Origin: an uncultured Microbacteriaceae bacterium
GTDB taxonomy: Bacteria > Actinomycetota > Actinomycetes > Actinomycetales > Microbacteriaceae
Reading direction: 5' to 3'
Length of the DNA stretch: 6,890 bases
Assembly: GCA_903907615.1 (NCBI GenBank)
Contig: CAIVOR010000217.1
Location: 1-6,890, forward strand
Shown here piece by piece: positions 1 through 4,388 of the stretch (its first letter is position 1; each line of letters starts with the position of its first letter). Below the pieces are notes generated by a model. That model was not told where the DNA came from. It searched no databases and was given only the letters and a program-made list of their open reading frames with translations. The position numbers were made by a program, and so were the translations under genes.

Positions 1-73
1 CTGAGCATCCAGTAAGTGTTACGACAAAAGCTGCCGCAGCGACAAAAGCCGCTATAGAGGTACGACGTTTCAC
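1..73 (-). CDS. Lipoprotein, N-terminal fragment (signal peptide only)
   Basis: Only the first 24 codons are visible; the gene continues beyond base 1. Reading from a GTG at 71-73, the peptide has a short positive n-region (K2, R3, R4), a hydrophobic Ala/Val/Phe core (about residues 7-18) and a lipobox L20-T21-G22-C23 followed by Ser. This is a signal peptidase II site, so the mature protein should be a diacylglyceryl-anchored lipoprotein on the outer face of the membrane. The start is supported by a CGAAAGG Shine-Dalgarno sequence (81-87) 7 nt upstream and by a promoter at 123-151. It follows the methyltransferase gene on the same strand but has its own promoter, so it is probably a separate transcription unit. 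Lipoproteins of this type are often ABC-transporter binding proteins, but the functional domain is outside the window and the product cannot be named. Confidence 0.8.
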   Translation of the reverse strand, partial: MKRRTSIAAFVAAAAFVVTLTGCS

Positions 74-122
74 GATTGAACCTTTCGTTGTGAATGTGAA
101 TAGGAAAGCAAGTGCTAACCTA

Positions 123-151
123 TTTGTACACTCCGACAGGTTCCCGGTCAA
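123..151 (-). promoter_or_regulatory. Sigma70-type promoter for the lipoprotein gene
   Basis: On the minus strand a -35 box TTGACC (146-151) is separated by exactly 17 nt from a -10 box TACAAA (123-128). Transcription would begin near 116, giving a 5' leader of about 43 nt that contains the CGAAAGG ribosome binding site. This is the best promoter-like pair I found in the window. It makes the lipoprotein gene independent of the upstream translation operon. Confidence 0.55.
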
Positions 152-190
152 CCCCTCTAGGCGCCAACTTTTCACCGAAGCTCACAAGGC

Positions 191-205
191 AGGGGTTTTG
201 CCCCT
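191..205 (-). terminator. Weak hairpin after the methyltransferase gene
   Basis: AGGGG and CCCCT arms (5 bp, GC-rich, 5-nt loop) lie about 30 nt downstream of the methyltransferase stop. There is no T-tract, so it is at best a weak or factor-assisted terminator. It is the only hairpin candidate between the operon and the next promoter. Confidence 0.22.
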
Positions 206-235
206 CAGCCACCGCGTGATGCTCAGCGACAGTGA

Positions 236-1057
236 TCAGGGCTTGCGAGACCGCTGCACAAACGCCGTTTGGTAGATGCAGACACTGGCCGCAGTGGCCA
301 AGTTCATCGATTCGGCGTCGCCGTAAATGGGCACGCGAACGGAGGCATCGGTGAGCGCGAGATGCTCATCGGTGAGGCCGCGCGCCTCATTGCCGAAGAG
401 CCAGGCGGTGGGCTTTGCGAGGGTGCCGGCGGCGGCCACACCGGGCAGGTCGTCGCCCTTGACGTCGGCGGCCAGGATGTTGAGGCCGGCCGCGCGGGCG
501 CGAACCAGGACGTCGTCGAGTTCCACATCCACCGCAATGGGCACGTGGAAGAGCGAACCCGTGGTGGAACGCACAACTTTGGGGTTGTAGAGGTCGACGG
601 ACCGACCCGTGATGATGATGGCGTCGGCACCGGCGGCATCGGCCACCCGGATAATCGTGCCCAGGTTTCCCGGGTCACGTACCTCCTCGAGGATGACAAC
701 GAGCTGGGGTGCTCCCCCGTCGCGGCCCTCGAACACGTCTTTGAGTGCCGTGGGGAACTGCGCGCACACAGCGATGATGCCCTGCGGCGTGACCGTGTCG
801 GCCATGGCGTCGATGACTTCTTCGGTGGCGAACTCCACGTCAACACCCGCATCGATCGCCGTAGCCGCGATGTCGGTGTACCGCTCGAGAACGGTGGGCG
901 TGGCGTAGAGCTCCACGATGGTCTGCGGGCGGTAGGCGAGTGCTTCGGCTACTGCTTGCGGGCCTTCCAACAGGAAGAGCCCGGTCTCAGACCGGGCTCC
1001 CCGCTGTGAAAGCTTGGCAACCGCCTTGACGCGCGGAGCGCGAGGGTTGTCGAGCAT
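236..1057 (-). CDS. SpoU/TrmH-family 2'-O-ribose RNA methyltransferase (TsnR-like)
   Basis: 273 aa. It probably transfers a methyl group from S-adenosylmethionine to the 2'-OH of a nucleotide in rRNA, in the cytoplasm. The N-terminal part (about residues 25-105) fits the SpoU substrate-binding domain. The C-terminal SPOUT domain shows the three family motifs: motif 1 around N131-L-G-x-x-x-R137, motif 2 F221-G-N-E-x-R-G-L228, and motif 3 P243 to S250-M-N252-x-A. These carry the catalytic Arg and the Ser/Asn pair of the cofactor-binding knot. Motif 3 has Met where Leu is more usual. The ATG lies 6 nt after the rplT stop with only a poor Shine-Dalgarno sequence, so translation is probably coupled to rplT. 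Mycobacterium tuberculosis has tsnR in the same place after rplT, which supports the assignment; the exact target nucleotide cannot be read from sequence. A near-perfect 23-bp palindrome (977-999) lies in codons 20-27. Confidence 0.92.
   Translation of the reverse strand: MLDNPRAPRVKAVAKLSQRGARSETGLFLLEGPQAVAEALAYRPQTIVELYATPTVLERYTDIAATAIDAGVDVEFATEEVIDAMADTVTPQGIIAVCAQFPTALKDVFEGRDGGAPQLVVILEEVRDPGNLGTIIRVADAAGADAIIITGRSVDLYNPKVVRSTTGSLFHVPIAVDVELDDVLVRARAAGLNILAADVKGDDLPGVAAAGTLAKPTAWLFGNEARGLTDEHLALTDASVRVPIYGDAESMNLATAASVCIYQTAFVQRSRKP
977..999 (-). repeat. 23-bp palindrome inside the methyltransferase gene (stable mRNA hairpin)
   Basis: Two perfect 11-nt arms, GAGCCCGGTCT and AGACCGGGCTC, flank one central base. 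In the minus-strand mRNA this folds as a 10-bp GC-rich stem with a TGA loop, starting about 58 nt into the methyltransferase coding sequence and followed by TTCC rather than a U-run. It resembles an intrinsic terminator stem but lies inside a reading frame. It could slow RNA polymerase, stabilise the 3' end of infC-rpmI-rplT mRNA, or be a processing site. Confidence 0.7.
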
Positions 1058-1063
1058 CAGAAC

Positions 1064-1492
1064 CTACTCGGCGGCAGCGGCCGCCTTCTCCTTTGACTCT
1101 GCCGGAGCAGCCGTTGCCTTGGAGGGCGCGGCACTCTTGGGGAGCGCCTTCTTGGCCGTCTCGACGAGCGTGGCGAACACCGCAGCGTCGTTGACGGCGA
1201 GCTCGGCCAGCATGCGACGGTCAACCACAACACCGGCGGCATCCAAGCCCTGGATGAAGCGGTTGTAGGTCATGCCGTTGAGGCGGGCAGCGGCGTTGAT
1301 GCGCTGGATCCACAGACGACGGAACTCACCCTTGCGGGCACGACGGTCGCGGTAGGCGTAAACGAGCGAGTGAGTGACCTGCTCCTTGGCCTTGCGGTAG
1401 AGGCGCGAACGCTGTCCGCGGTAGCCCTCGGCGCGCTCAAGTACAACGCGGCGCTTCTTCGCGGCGTTGACGGCGTTTTTTACACGTGCCAT
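1064..1492 (-). CDS. rplT: 50S ribosomal protein L20 (bL20)
   Basis: 142 aa. bL20 binds 23S rRNA early in large-subunit assembly, and in several bacteria it also represses its own operon. The start MARVK, the basic N-terminal helix (residues 1-60 with K/R clusters and the GYRGQRSRLYRKAKE region), W61-I-Q-R-I-N and the globular C-terminal part with NRFI and DRRMLAELA are all diagnostic. The conserved protein is about 118 aa long; residues 119-142 are an extra Ala/Lys/Glu-rich tail ending in a run of alanines. The ATG is preceded by an AAAGGA Shine-Dalgarno sequence at a spacing of about 8 nt. The gene lies 30 nt downstream of rpmI and 6 nt upstream of the methyltransferase gene, so it is in the same operon. 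Confidence 0.98.
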   Translation of the reverse strand: MARVKNAVNAAKKRRVVLERAEGYRGQRSRLYRKAKEQVTHSLVYAYRDRRARKGEFRRLWIQRINAAARLNGMTYNRFIQGLDAAGVVVDRRMLAELAVNDAAVFATLVETAKKALPKSAAPSKATAAPAESKEKAAAAAE

Positions 1493-1522
1493 TTTCTTTG
1501 TCCTTTACGTGAGGTTGAGGGC

Positions 1523-1717
1523 CTAGCGGCCGAGAAGCTTCTTGATGACCTTGGCGTCTGCGGGTGCGAGAACCTGGTCTTGGTTGAGGCGCGCCTTGCG
1601 CTTGCTGGCCTTGACCTCAAGGTTGTGGCGCATGCCGGCCTGCTGCTTCATGATCTTGCCGCTGCCGGTTACCTTGAAGCGCTTCTTGGACCCACTGTGG
1701 GTCTTCTGCTTGGGCAT
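1523..1717 (-). CDS. rpmI: 50S ribosomal protein L35 (bL35)
   Basis: 64 aa, the normal length for the family. The protein is very basic and shows the bL35 signature MPKxKTHSGxKKRFKxTGSGK at the N-terminus, followed by AGxRHNLExKxSKRKxRL and a C-terminal KVIKKLLGR. It is a structural protein of the large ribosomal subunit. The start is fixed by a strong AAGGAG ribosome binding site (1724-1729) 6 nt upstream. It sits between infC and rplT, 78 nt after the infC stop and 30 nt before rplT, as in most bacteria. No separate promoter is evident in the 78-nt gap, so it should be co-transcribed with infC. Confidence 0.98.
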   Translation of the reverse strand: MPKQKTHSGSKKRFKVTGSGKIMKQQAGMRHNLEVKASKRKARLNQDQVLAPADAKVIKKLLGR

Positions 1718-1786
1718 TTGTTTCTCCTTCGGTGGCGCACACCCGGGCGGGGAATGCGTGGTTTTTGGTGGTCTGGGGTGATCTGA

Positions 1787-1804
1787 GCCGAGTGGTTACT
1801 CGGC
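1787..1804 (-). promoter_or_regulatory. Hairpin spanning the infC stop codon
   Basis: A perfect 7-bp stem (GCCGAGT / ACTCGGC) closes a 4-nt loop. The infC TAA (1796-1798) lies across the loop and the base of one arm. What follows in the mRNA is not U-rich, so this is not a standard intrinsic terminator. It lies about 60 nt upstream of the rpmI Shine-Dalgarno sequence, where E. coli has an L20-responsive control structure. A role in attenuation, mRNA processing or L20 autoregulation is possible but only inferred. Confidence 0.5.
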
Positions 1805-2797
1805 GGGCTTTTCTGTTTTGGGCTTTGCCGGGGCCTTTGCGGCGGCCGGCTTGGCTGAGACTGGCGCTTTGGGTGCCGCGGCCTTGGTTGCCGGAGCTTT
1901 GGCAGCCGGAGCCTTGGTCGGTGCGGCTTTCGCAGCGGGTGCCTTAGCGGCCGGCTTTTCAGCCGCAGGAGCCTTGGCGGCAGGCGGCTTCTTCGCAGCG
2001 GGCTTGGTTTCGACAGGCTCAACCACCGGCGACGCTACAGGCGCGGTTTCGACAGGAGCAACCTCGACAGGTGCAACCGTCGCAGCGACAGGTGTGGTTT
2101 CGACAGGCCGCTGTGCTGAGCTTGTCGAAGTATCAACCACCGGCGTCGGGGTTTCAACGACCTTCGACTCGACCGGCGCAGCAACCGGCGACTTGGGCTC
2201 AGCCGACTTGGCATCCCCACTGCGAGCTTCGCGAGCGGCCTCCTTGGCGGCGTTGCGCTTGGCGTTCTGTTCAGCCTTGGCATCCGTCTTGCTCTTGACG
2301 GGGCCAATGACCATGACCATGTTGCGGCCATCGATCATGGGGTTCTGCTCGACCGAGCCGAACTCGGCAACATCCTCAGCGAAACGCTGAAGCAAACGCA
2401 CACCCTGCTCGGGACGCGACTGCTCACGCCCGCGGAACAGAATCATGGCCTTGACCTTGTCGCCCTGGCCCAGGAAGCCAATGGCACGCTTGCGCTTGGT
2501 TTCGTAGTCGTGGTCGTCGATCTTCAGGCGGAAACGCACTTCTTTGAGGACGGTGTTGGCCTGGTTGCGACGGGCCTCTTTGGCCTTCTGCGCCGCTTCG
2601 TACTTGAACTTGCCGTAATCCATGATCTTGGCCACGGGGGGCTTGGACTCCGGAGCCACCTCAACGAGATCGAGATCGGCCTCCTGCGCCATTCGCAGGG
2701 CAATCTCGATTGCCACGACCCCCACCTGTTCGCCACCGGCGCCAATCAGGCGTACTTCGGGTACGCGGATTCTGTCGTTAGTACGTGGATCGCTGAT
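1796..2797 (-). CDS. infC: Translation initiation factor IF-3 with long C-terminal tail; probable AUC start
   Basis: 333 aa from the chosen start. IF3 binds the 30S subunit, prevents premature 50S joining and checks the start codon and initiator tRNA. The IF3 N-domain covers about residues 4-75 (RTNDRIRVPEVRLIG, then ADLDLVEVAP, KIMDYGKFKYEAAQK) and the C-domain about 83-168 (KIDDHDYETK, FRGREQSRPE, LLQR, DGRNMVMV). The first ATG/GTG-type start is a GTG at 2723-2725, which would cut off 24 conserved N-terminal residues. In frame upstream, before a TAG at 2810-2812, the only plausible initiator is ATC; the one at 2795-2797 lies 7 nt after an AGGAG ribosome binding site. Non-canonical starts are known for infC (AUU in E. 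coli) and underlie IF3 autoregulation. Residues 169-333 are a low-complexity Ala/Pro/Lys/Val tail not found in classical IF3 of about 180 aa; part is encoded by repeat-like DNA (2006-2144). First gene of the translation operon. Confidence 0.95.
   Translation of the reverse strand: MSDPRTNDRIRVPEVRLIGAGGEQVGVVAIEIALRMAQEADLDLVEVAPESKPPVAKIMDYGKFKYEAAQKAKEARRNQANTVLKEVRFRLKIDDHDYETKRKRAIGFLGQGDKVKAMILFRGREQSRPEQGVRLLQRFAEDVAEFGSVEQNPMIDGRNMVMVIGPVKSKTDAKAEQNAKRNAAKEAAREARSGDAKSAEPKSPVAAPVESKVVETPTPVVDTSTSSAQRPVETTPVAATVAPVEVAPVETAPVASPVVEPVETKPAAKKPPAAKAPAAEKPAAKAPAAKAAPTKAPAAKAPATKAAAPKAPVSAKPAAAKAPAKPKTEKPAE
1799..2005 (-). repeat. Degenerate Ala-Lys-Ala-Pro tandem coding repeat in infC
   Basis: The last ~69 codons of infC repeat variations of KAPAAKA/KPAAKAP, visible in DNA as recurring GCCGGAGCNTTGG-like units. 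The encoded peptide is strongly basic and has no predicted fold, resembling the lysine/alanine/proline tails of histone H1-like and HU-like proteins. Such tracts can change length by slippage, so this part is likely to vary between strains. Confidence 0.75.
2006..2144 (-). repeat. Cluster of REP-like GGTTTCGACAGG...CAACC units inside infC
   Basis: On the plus strand, GGTTTCGACAGG-type units begin at 2006, 2045 and 2096, with a degenerate TCGACAGGTGCAACC copy at 2064-2078. The unit at 2006 ends in CTCAACCACCGG. The unit at 2096-2144 carries an internal inverted repeat (TTCGACA ... TGTCGAA) around CTGTGCTGAGC and again ends in CAACCACCGG. Read on the minus strand these give PVET/PVVEPVET blocks in IF3 residues about 219-264. 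Very similar sequences occur dispersed in Microbacteriaceae genomes as far as I recall, so this looks like a repeat family embedded in frame in a coding region. Confidence 0.6.
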
Positions 2798-2809
2798 ACT
2801 GATGCTCCT
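2795..2809 (-). promoter_or_regulatory. Shine-Dalgarno and AUC start codon of infC
   Basis: AGGAG (2805-2809) is followed by 7 nt and then ATC (2795-2797). A second ATC at 2801-2803 is in frame, but only 1 nt from the AGGAG, so it is too close. From the chosen ATC the peptide continues SDPRTNDRIRVPEV, the conserved start of actinobacterial IF3. A perfect 10-bp palindrome, ATGACGTCAT, lies immediately upstream (2812-2821). Confidence 0.75.
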
Positions 2810-2914
2810 CTATGACGTCATCCCGGGGGTGTTCCCACCGGGGCGAAGAAGAGTCATCGTGAGCCGCGGGCGAGCCGAATAACTGCTCGCGCACATTTCA
2901 CACACACGCGGCAT
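2810..2914 (-). CDS. Possible 34-aa leader ORF upstream of infC
   Basis: An ATG at 2912-2914, preceded by AAGG at a spacing of about 9 nt, opens 34 codons ending at TAG 2810-2812. The TAG lies directly before the AGGAG of infC, 12 nt from the AUC start and in the same frame. The peptide (MPRVCEMCASS at its start, ending PGMTS) matches no family I know. The arrangement would suit translational coupling or reinitiation, but the ORF is short and codon bias is inconclusive. It may simply be untranslated leader. Confidence 0.2.
   Translation of the reverse strand: MPRVCEMCASSYSARPRLTMTLLRPGGNTPGMTS
2822..2842 (-). promoter_or_regulatory. GC-rich leader hairpin upstream of infC
   Basis: In the minus-strand RNA, CCCGG and GGG pair with CCC and CCGGG around an AACA tetraloop, giving 8 GC pairs with one bulged U. 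It lies about 13 nt upstream of the infC Shine-Dalgarno sequence, so it could limit ribosome access or protect the leader. No U-tract follows, so it is not a terminator. Confidence 0.35.
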
Positions 2915-3079
2915 TTTTCGATGCCTTACTGCGTGCGCTACACCCTGACCTGCCACCTGCCGAAGCACGAGGCGGAGTGCAAGACCCGGTAACCTGAAGG
3001 CTGCGGGTGGGATTTCTCCTCTTCATGAGCCGCCGGGCAAGCCCGACGAACCTGCATCAGACTACCAGAGGACTGTGCC

Positions 3080-3424
3080 GTGAGCGAATCCCCCATCGAC
3101 AGCGCAACGCGAGACATCGCCGAGGTACCTGCCGTTGAGGTGATTGTTGAGGTTGCCGTGAACCTGATGAGTGCCGCGGCCATCAAGTGTGGCCTGGCCG
3201 ATGACGACTCCGGTGCGTCTCACATGGATTTGGATGAGGCCCGCAAGCTCATCAACTCACTGGCCGGCCTGATTACCGCCGCCGCCCCCGAGATTTCGGA
3301 TTCGCACGCTCGCCCCCTGCGCGACGGCTTGCGTTCGCTACAGCTCGCGTTTCGCGAGGCCAGCCCCTACCCCGACCCGATCGGCAAGGGTCCGGGCGAG
3401 AAGTGGACAGGTCCGGTCAACTAG
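3080..3424 (+). CDS. DUF1844 family protein (function unknown)
   Basis: 114 aa, soluble, no signal peptide or membrane segment. It matches the actinobacterial DUF1844 pattern as I know it: an N-terminal ATRDIAEVPAVEVI stretch (about residues 9-22), an Ala-rich helix with NLMSAAAIKCGLAD (about 29-42), MDLDEARKLINSLAGLITAAAPEISD (about 50-75), a basic helix RPLRDGLRSLQLAFREAS (about 78-95) and a C-terminal GKGPGEKWTGPVN. The family is probably all-helical; its biochemical role is not established. The GTG start is chosen because GAGGA lies 7 nt upstream and the family begins near here. It is divergent from infC, a neighbourhood I recall as common in actinobacteria, hinting at a link to translation. 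It converges with the MBL gene, the two stops being 20 bp apart. Confidence 0.88.
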   Translation: MSESPIDSATRDIAEVPAVEVIVEVAVNLMSAAAIKCGLADDDSGASHMDLDEARKLINSLAGLITAAAPEISDSHARPLRDGLRSLQLAFREASPYPDPIGKGPGEKWTGPVN

Positions 3425-3448
3425 CTCGCACTGTCGGCTGAAAGCTAG
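3421..3448. terminator. Inverted repeat holding both stop codons of the convergent genes
   Basis: CTAGCT (3421-3426) and AGCTAG (3443-3448) are perfect inverted arms around a 16-nt loop. The plus-strand TAG of the DUF1844 gene lies in the left arm and the minus-strand TAG of the MBL gene in the right arm. It could act as a weak bidirectional terminator, but it has only 6 bp, a wide loop and no T-tract. Confidence 0.25.
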
Positions 3449-4257
3449 AAGTACTCTCCGCGCAGAGCAGCAGCCGCGTTGAGCGACACCGCGAATGCCA
3501 CGGGAATCTCGCCCCAGGCCTCCGCGGCGCGCTTGTTGTATTCCTCTTCGCTGGGGTTGTCCGACACAATCTCTTCGAACGTCGCGAGGTAGTCGGCCGT
3601 CCACTTAATGACGTAGTCGGCATCCATTGAGGAGCCTTCGTCCATGTGGCCCGGGATGATGGTCTTCGGCGACAGGTCAGCCATTGCGTAGACACTCTTG
3701 AGGAACTCTGCCCGCAAGGCGGCATCGTGCTCCGCGATGTACACGTGCGTGTCACTGGAGCCGAGGTCGCCCACAATCAGGGTTTCGAGTTCGGGAACCC
3801 AGACGAGCGTTGCTTCCTCGCAGTCGGCCACGGCAACGTAGATGATGGGCAGCTCGCGGCCCTCGAGCGTCAGGTGCATCTCGCTCATGGCTGCGGGGCC
3901 AATCAGCTTTTCGCCGATCTCGTCGCCGAAAACGGGCTTCCACTGCTTAAACTTCTTCTCCCGGATGCCCTCGATCTGCTCCGCAACTTTGGGGTGAGCC
4001 ACCATGGTCGCCTCGGGGAATTCCTCGGCGAACAGGCTGAGAGTGAACCAGTGGTCGGGGTGTCCGTGCGTGACAAAAATGGTGGTGAGGCGCGTGCCCG
4101 AGTCCTTGACCATCTGCACGAGGTTGCGGGCATCGCTGAGCAGGAATGGCACGTCGACCAAGACGGAGTCGGTTTCGCCCTGAATCAGTGCGCAGACTGA
4201 ATTGAGACCCGCATCGCTGCTGAGGAAAGTCTTGATGGTGAGAAGGGACGATGTCAT
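3445..4257 (-). CDS. Metallo-beta-lactamase-fold hydrolase with Asp in place of the third metal His
   Basis: 270 aa, cytoplasmic, no signal peptide. The MBL fold is shown by the metal motif H64-G-H66-P-D68-H69 after a beta-strand, G163-D164 for the bridging Asp, and P202-G-H204 for the last His. H88 follows the next strand but is not the usual ligand. At the position normally occupied by the third His (the GHT motif before xVVWxP...GD) the sequence reads A144-D145-C146-E-E-A-T-L-V-W, so the ligand appears to be Asp145. The start at 4257 is chosen because AGGAGG lies 5 nt upstream; the open frame extends 35 codons further, but that part overlaps the ALDH control region and is unlike the family. 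The substrate is unknown; related folds include glyoxalase II, lactonases and sulfur dioxygenases. It is divergent from the aldehyde dehydrogenase, suggesting a shared role in aldehyde or ester metabolism. Confidence 0.88.
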   Translation of the reverse strand: MTSSLLTIKTFLSSDAGLNSVCALIQGETDSVLVDVPFLLSDARNLVQMVKDSGTRLTTIFVTHGHPDHWFTLSLFAEEFPEATMVAHPKVAEQIEGIREKKFKQWKPVFGDEIGEKLIGPAAMSEMHLTLEGRELPIIYVAVADCEEATLVWVPELETLIVGDLGSSDTHVYIAEHDAALRAEFLKSVYAMADLSPKTIIPGHMDEGSSMDADYVIKWTADYLATFEEIVSDNPSEEEYNKRAAEAWGEIPVAFAVSLNAAAALRGEYF

Positions 4258-4276
4258 GATGACCTCCTGAGGTTGG

Positions 4277-4304
4277 CGAGCGTCGTTGCTCGTTAGTCGA
4301 ACGA
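4277..4304. promoter_or_regulatory. Two overlapping inverted repeats in the MBL leader
   Basis: CGAGC-N6-GCTCG (4277-4292) and TCGTT-N5-AACGA (4290-4304) adjoin, about 10 and 22 bp upstream of the MBL Shine-Dalgarno sequence. In RNA the first gives a 5-bp GC stem close to the ribosome site; in DNA the second could be a dyad operator. Arms are short, so chance is possible. Confidence 0.3.
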
Positions 4305-4340
4305 TAGTGAAGGTAACACTCACAAAGAAATAGTTGACGA

Positions 4341-4367
4341 AATCAATCATTTGTATTTTCATTGATT
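4341..4367. promoter_or_regulatory. Inverted repeat AATCAAT-N13-ATTGATT (candidate operator)
   Basis: Perfect 7-bp arms (4341-4347 and 4361-4367) are centred in the AT-rich stretch just downstream of TTGACG and 11 bp before the ALDH Shine-Dalgarno sequence. A dimeric repressor bound here would cover the ALDH promoter and could also control the divergent MBL gene. No regulator gene is in the window. Confidence 0.45.
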
Positions 4368-4388
4368 AACTCGATCCAAGGAGACCCC

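Larger units (their letters stand above)
2798..3079. other. Divergent intergenic region between infC and the DUF1844 gene
   Basis: This 282-bp stretch must hold the promoters of both infC (minus) and the DUF1844 gene (plus), but I found no convincing -35/-10 pair for either. It contains a GC-rich hairpin (2822-2842), a GGCAT/ATGCC inverted repeat (2910-2925), a tandem ACCTGCC duplication (2948-2961) and a possible 34-codon leader ORF ending at the infC ribosome binding site. The length suggests a 5' leader for infC. Confidence 0.5.
4258..4388. promoter_or_regulatory. AT-rich divergent control region between the MBL and ALDH genes
   Basis: 131 bp, clearly AT-rich at 4300-4375 compared with the flanking genes. 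It must contain both promoters. On the plus strand TTGACG (4334-4339) is a fair -35 box, but the hexamer 17 nt further (TTTCAT, 4357-4362) is a poor -10 box, so the promoter call is tentative. It includes strong ribosome binding sites for both genes: AGGAGG (4263-4268, minus) and AAGGAG (4378-4383, plus). Several inverted repeats suggest regulator binding. Confidence 0.55.

Noticed and set aside
90..275. 61-codon plus-strand open frame between the lipoprotein and methyltransferase genes
   Set aside because: It overlaps the lipoprotein promoter and the methyltransferase 3' end, and it has no family resemblance.
269..1009. 246-codon open frame on the plus strand opposite the methyltransferase gene
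   Set aside because: The minus strand carries a complete SpoU-family protein with all motifs. The antisense product has no recognisable domain and is the usual by-product of high-GC codon bias.
2006..2144. CRISPR-like array in the repeat cluster of infC
   Set aside because: Units are short, diverged and irregularly spaced (39 bp or less), have no uniform spacers, and are translated in frame as part of IF3.
1818..2390. 190-codon Ala/Gly-rich open frame on the plus strand opposite infC
   Set aside because: It mirrors the low-complexity Ala/Lys/Pro tail of IF3; the composition is explained by the opposite strand.
2896..2910. CACACACAC dinucleotide run upstream of infC
   Set aside because: It is only a few CA units, within chance expectation, and has no evident role.
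2938..3186. 82-codon minus-strand open frame overlapping the DUF1844 gene
   Set aside because: Its first half is antisense to the conserved DUF1844 coding sequence, and the rest has no ribosome site or conserved pattern.
4258..4362. 35-codon N-terminal extension of the MBL protein to an ATG at 4362
   Set aside because: AGGAGG lies 5 nt before the ATG at 4257, the extension is unlike the family, and it would run through the AT-rich dyad region used by the ALDH gene.
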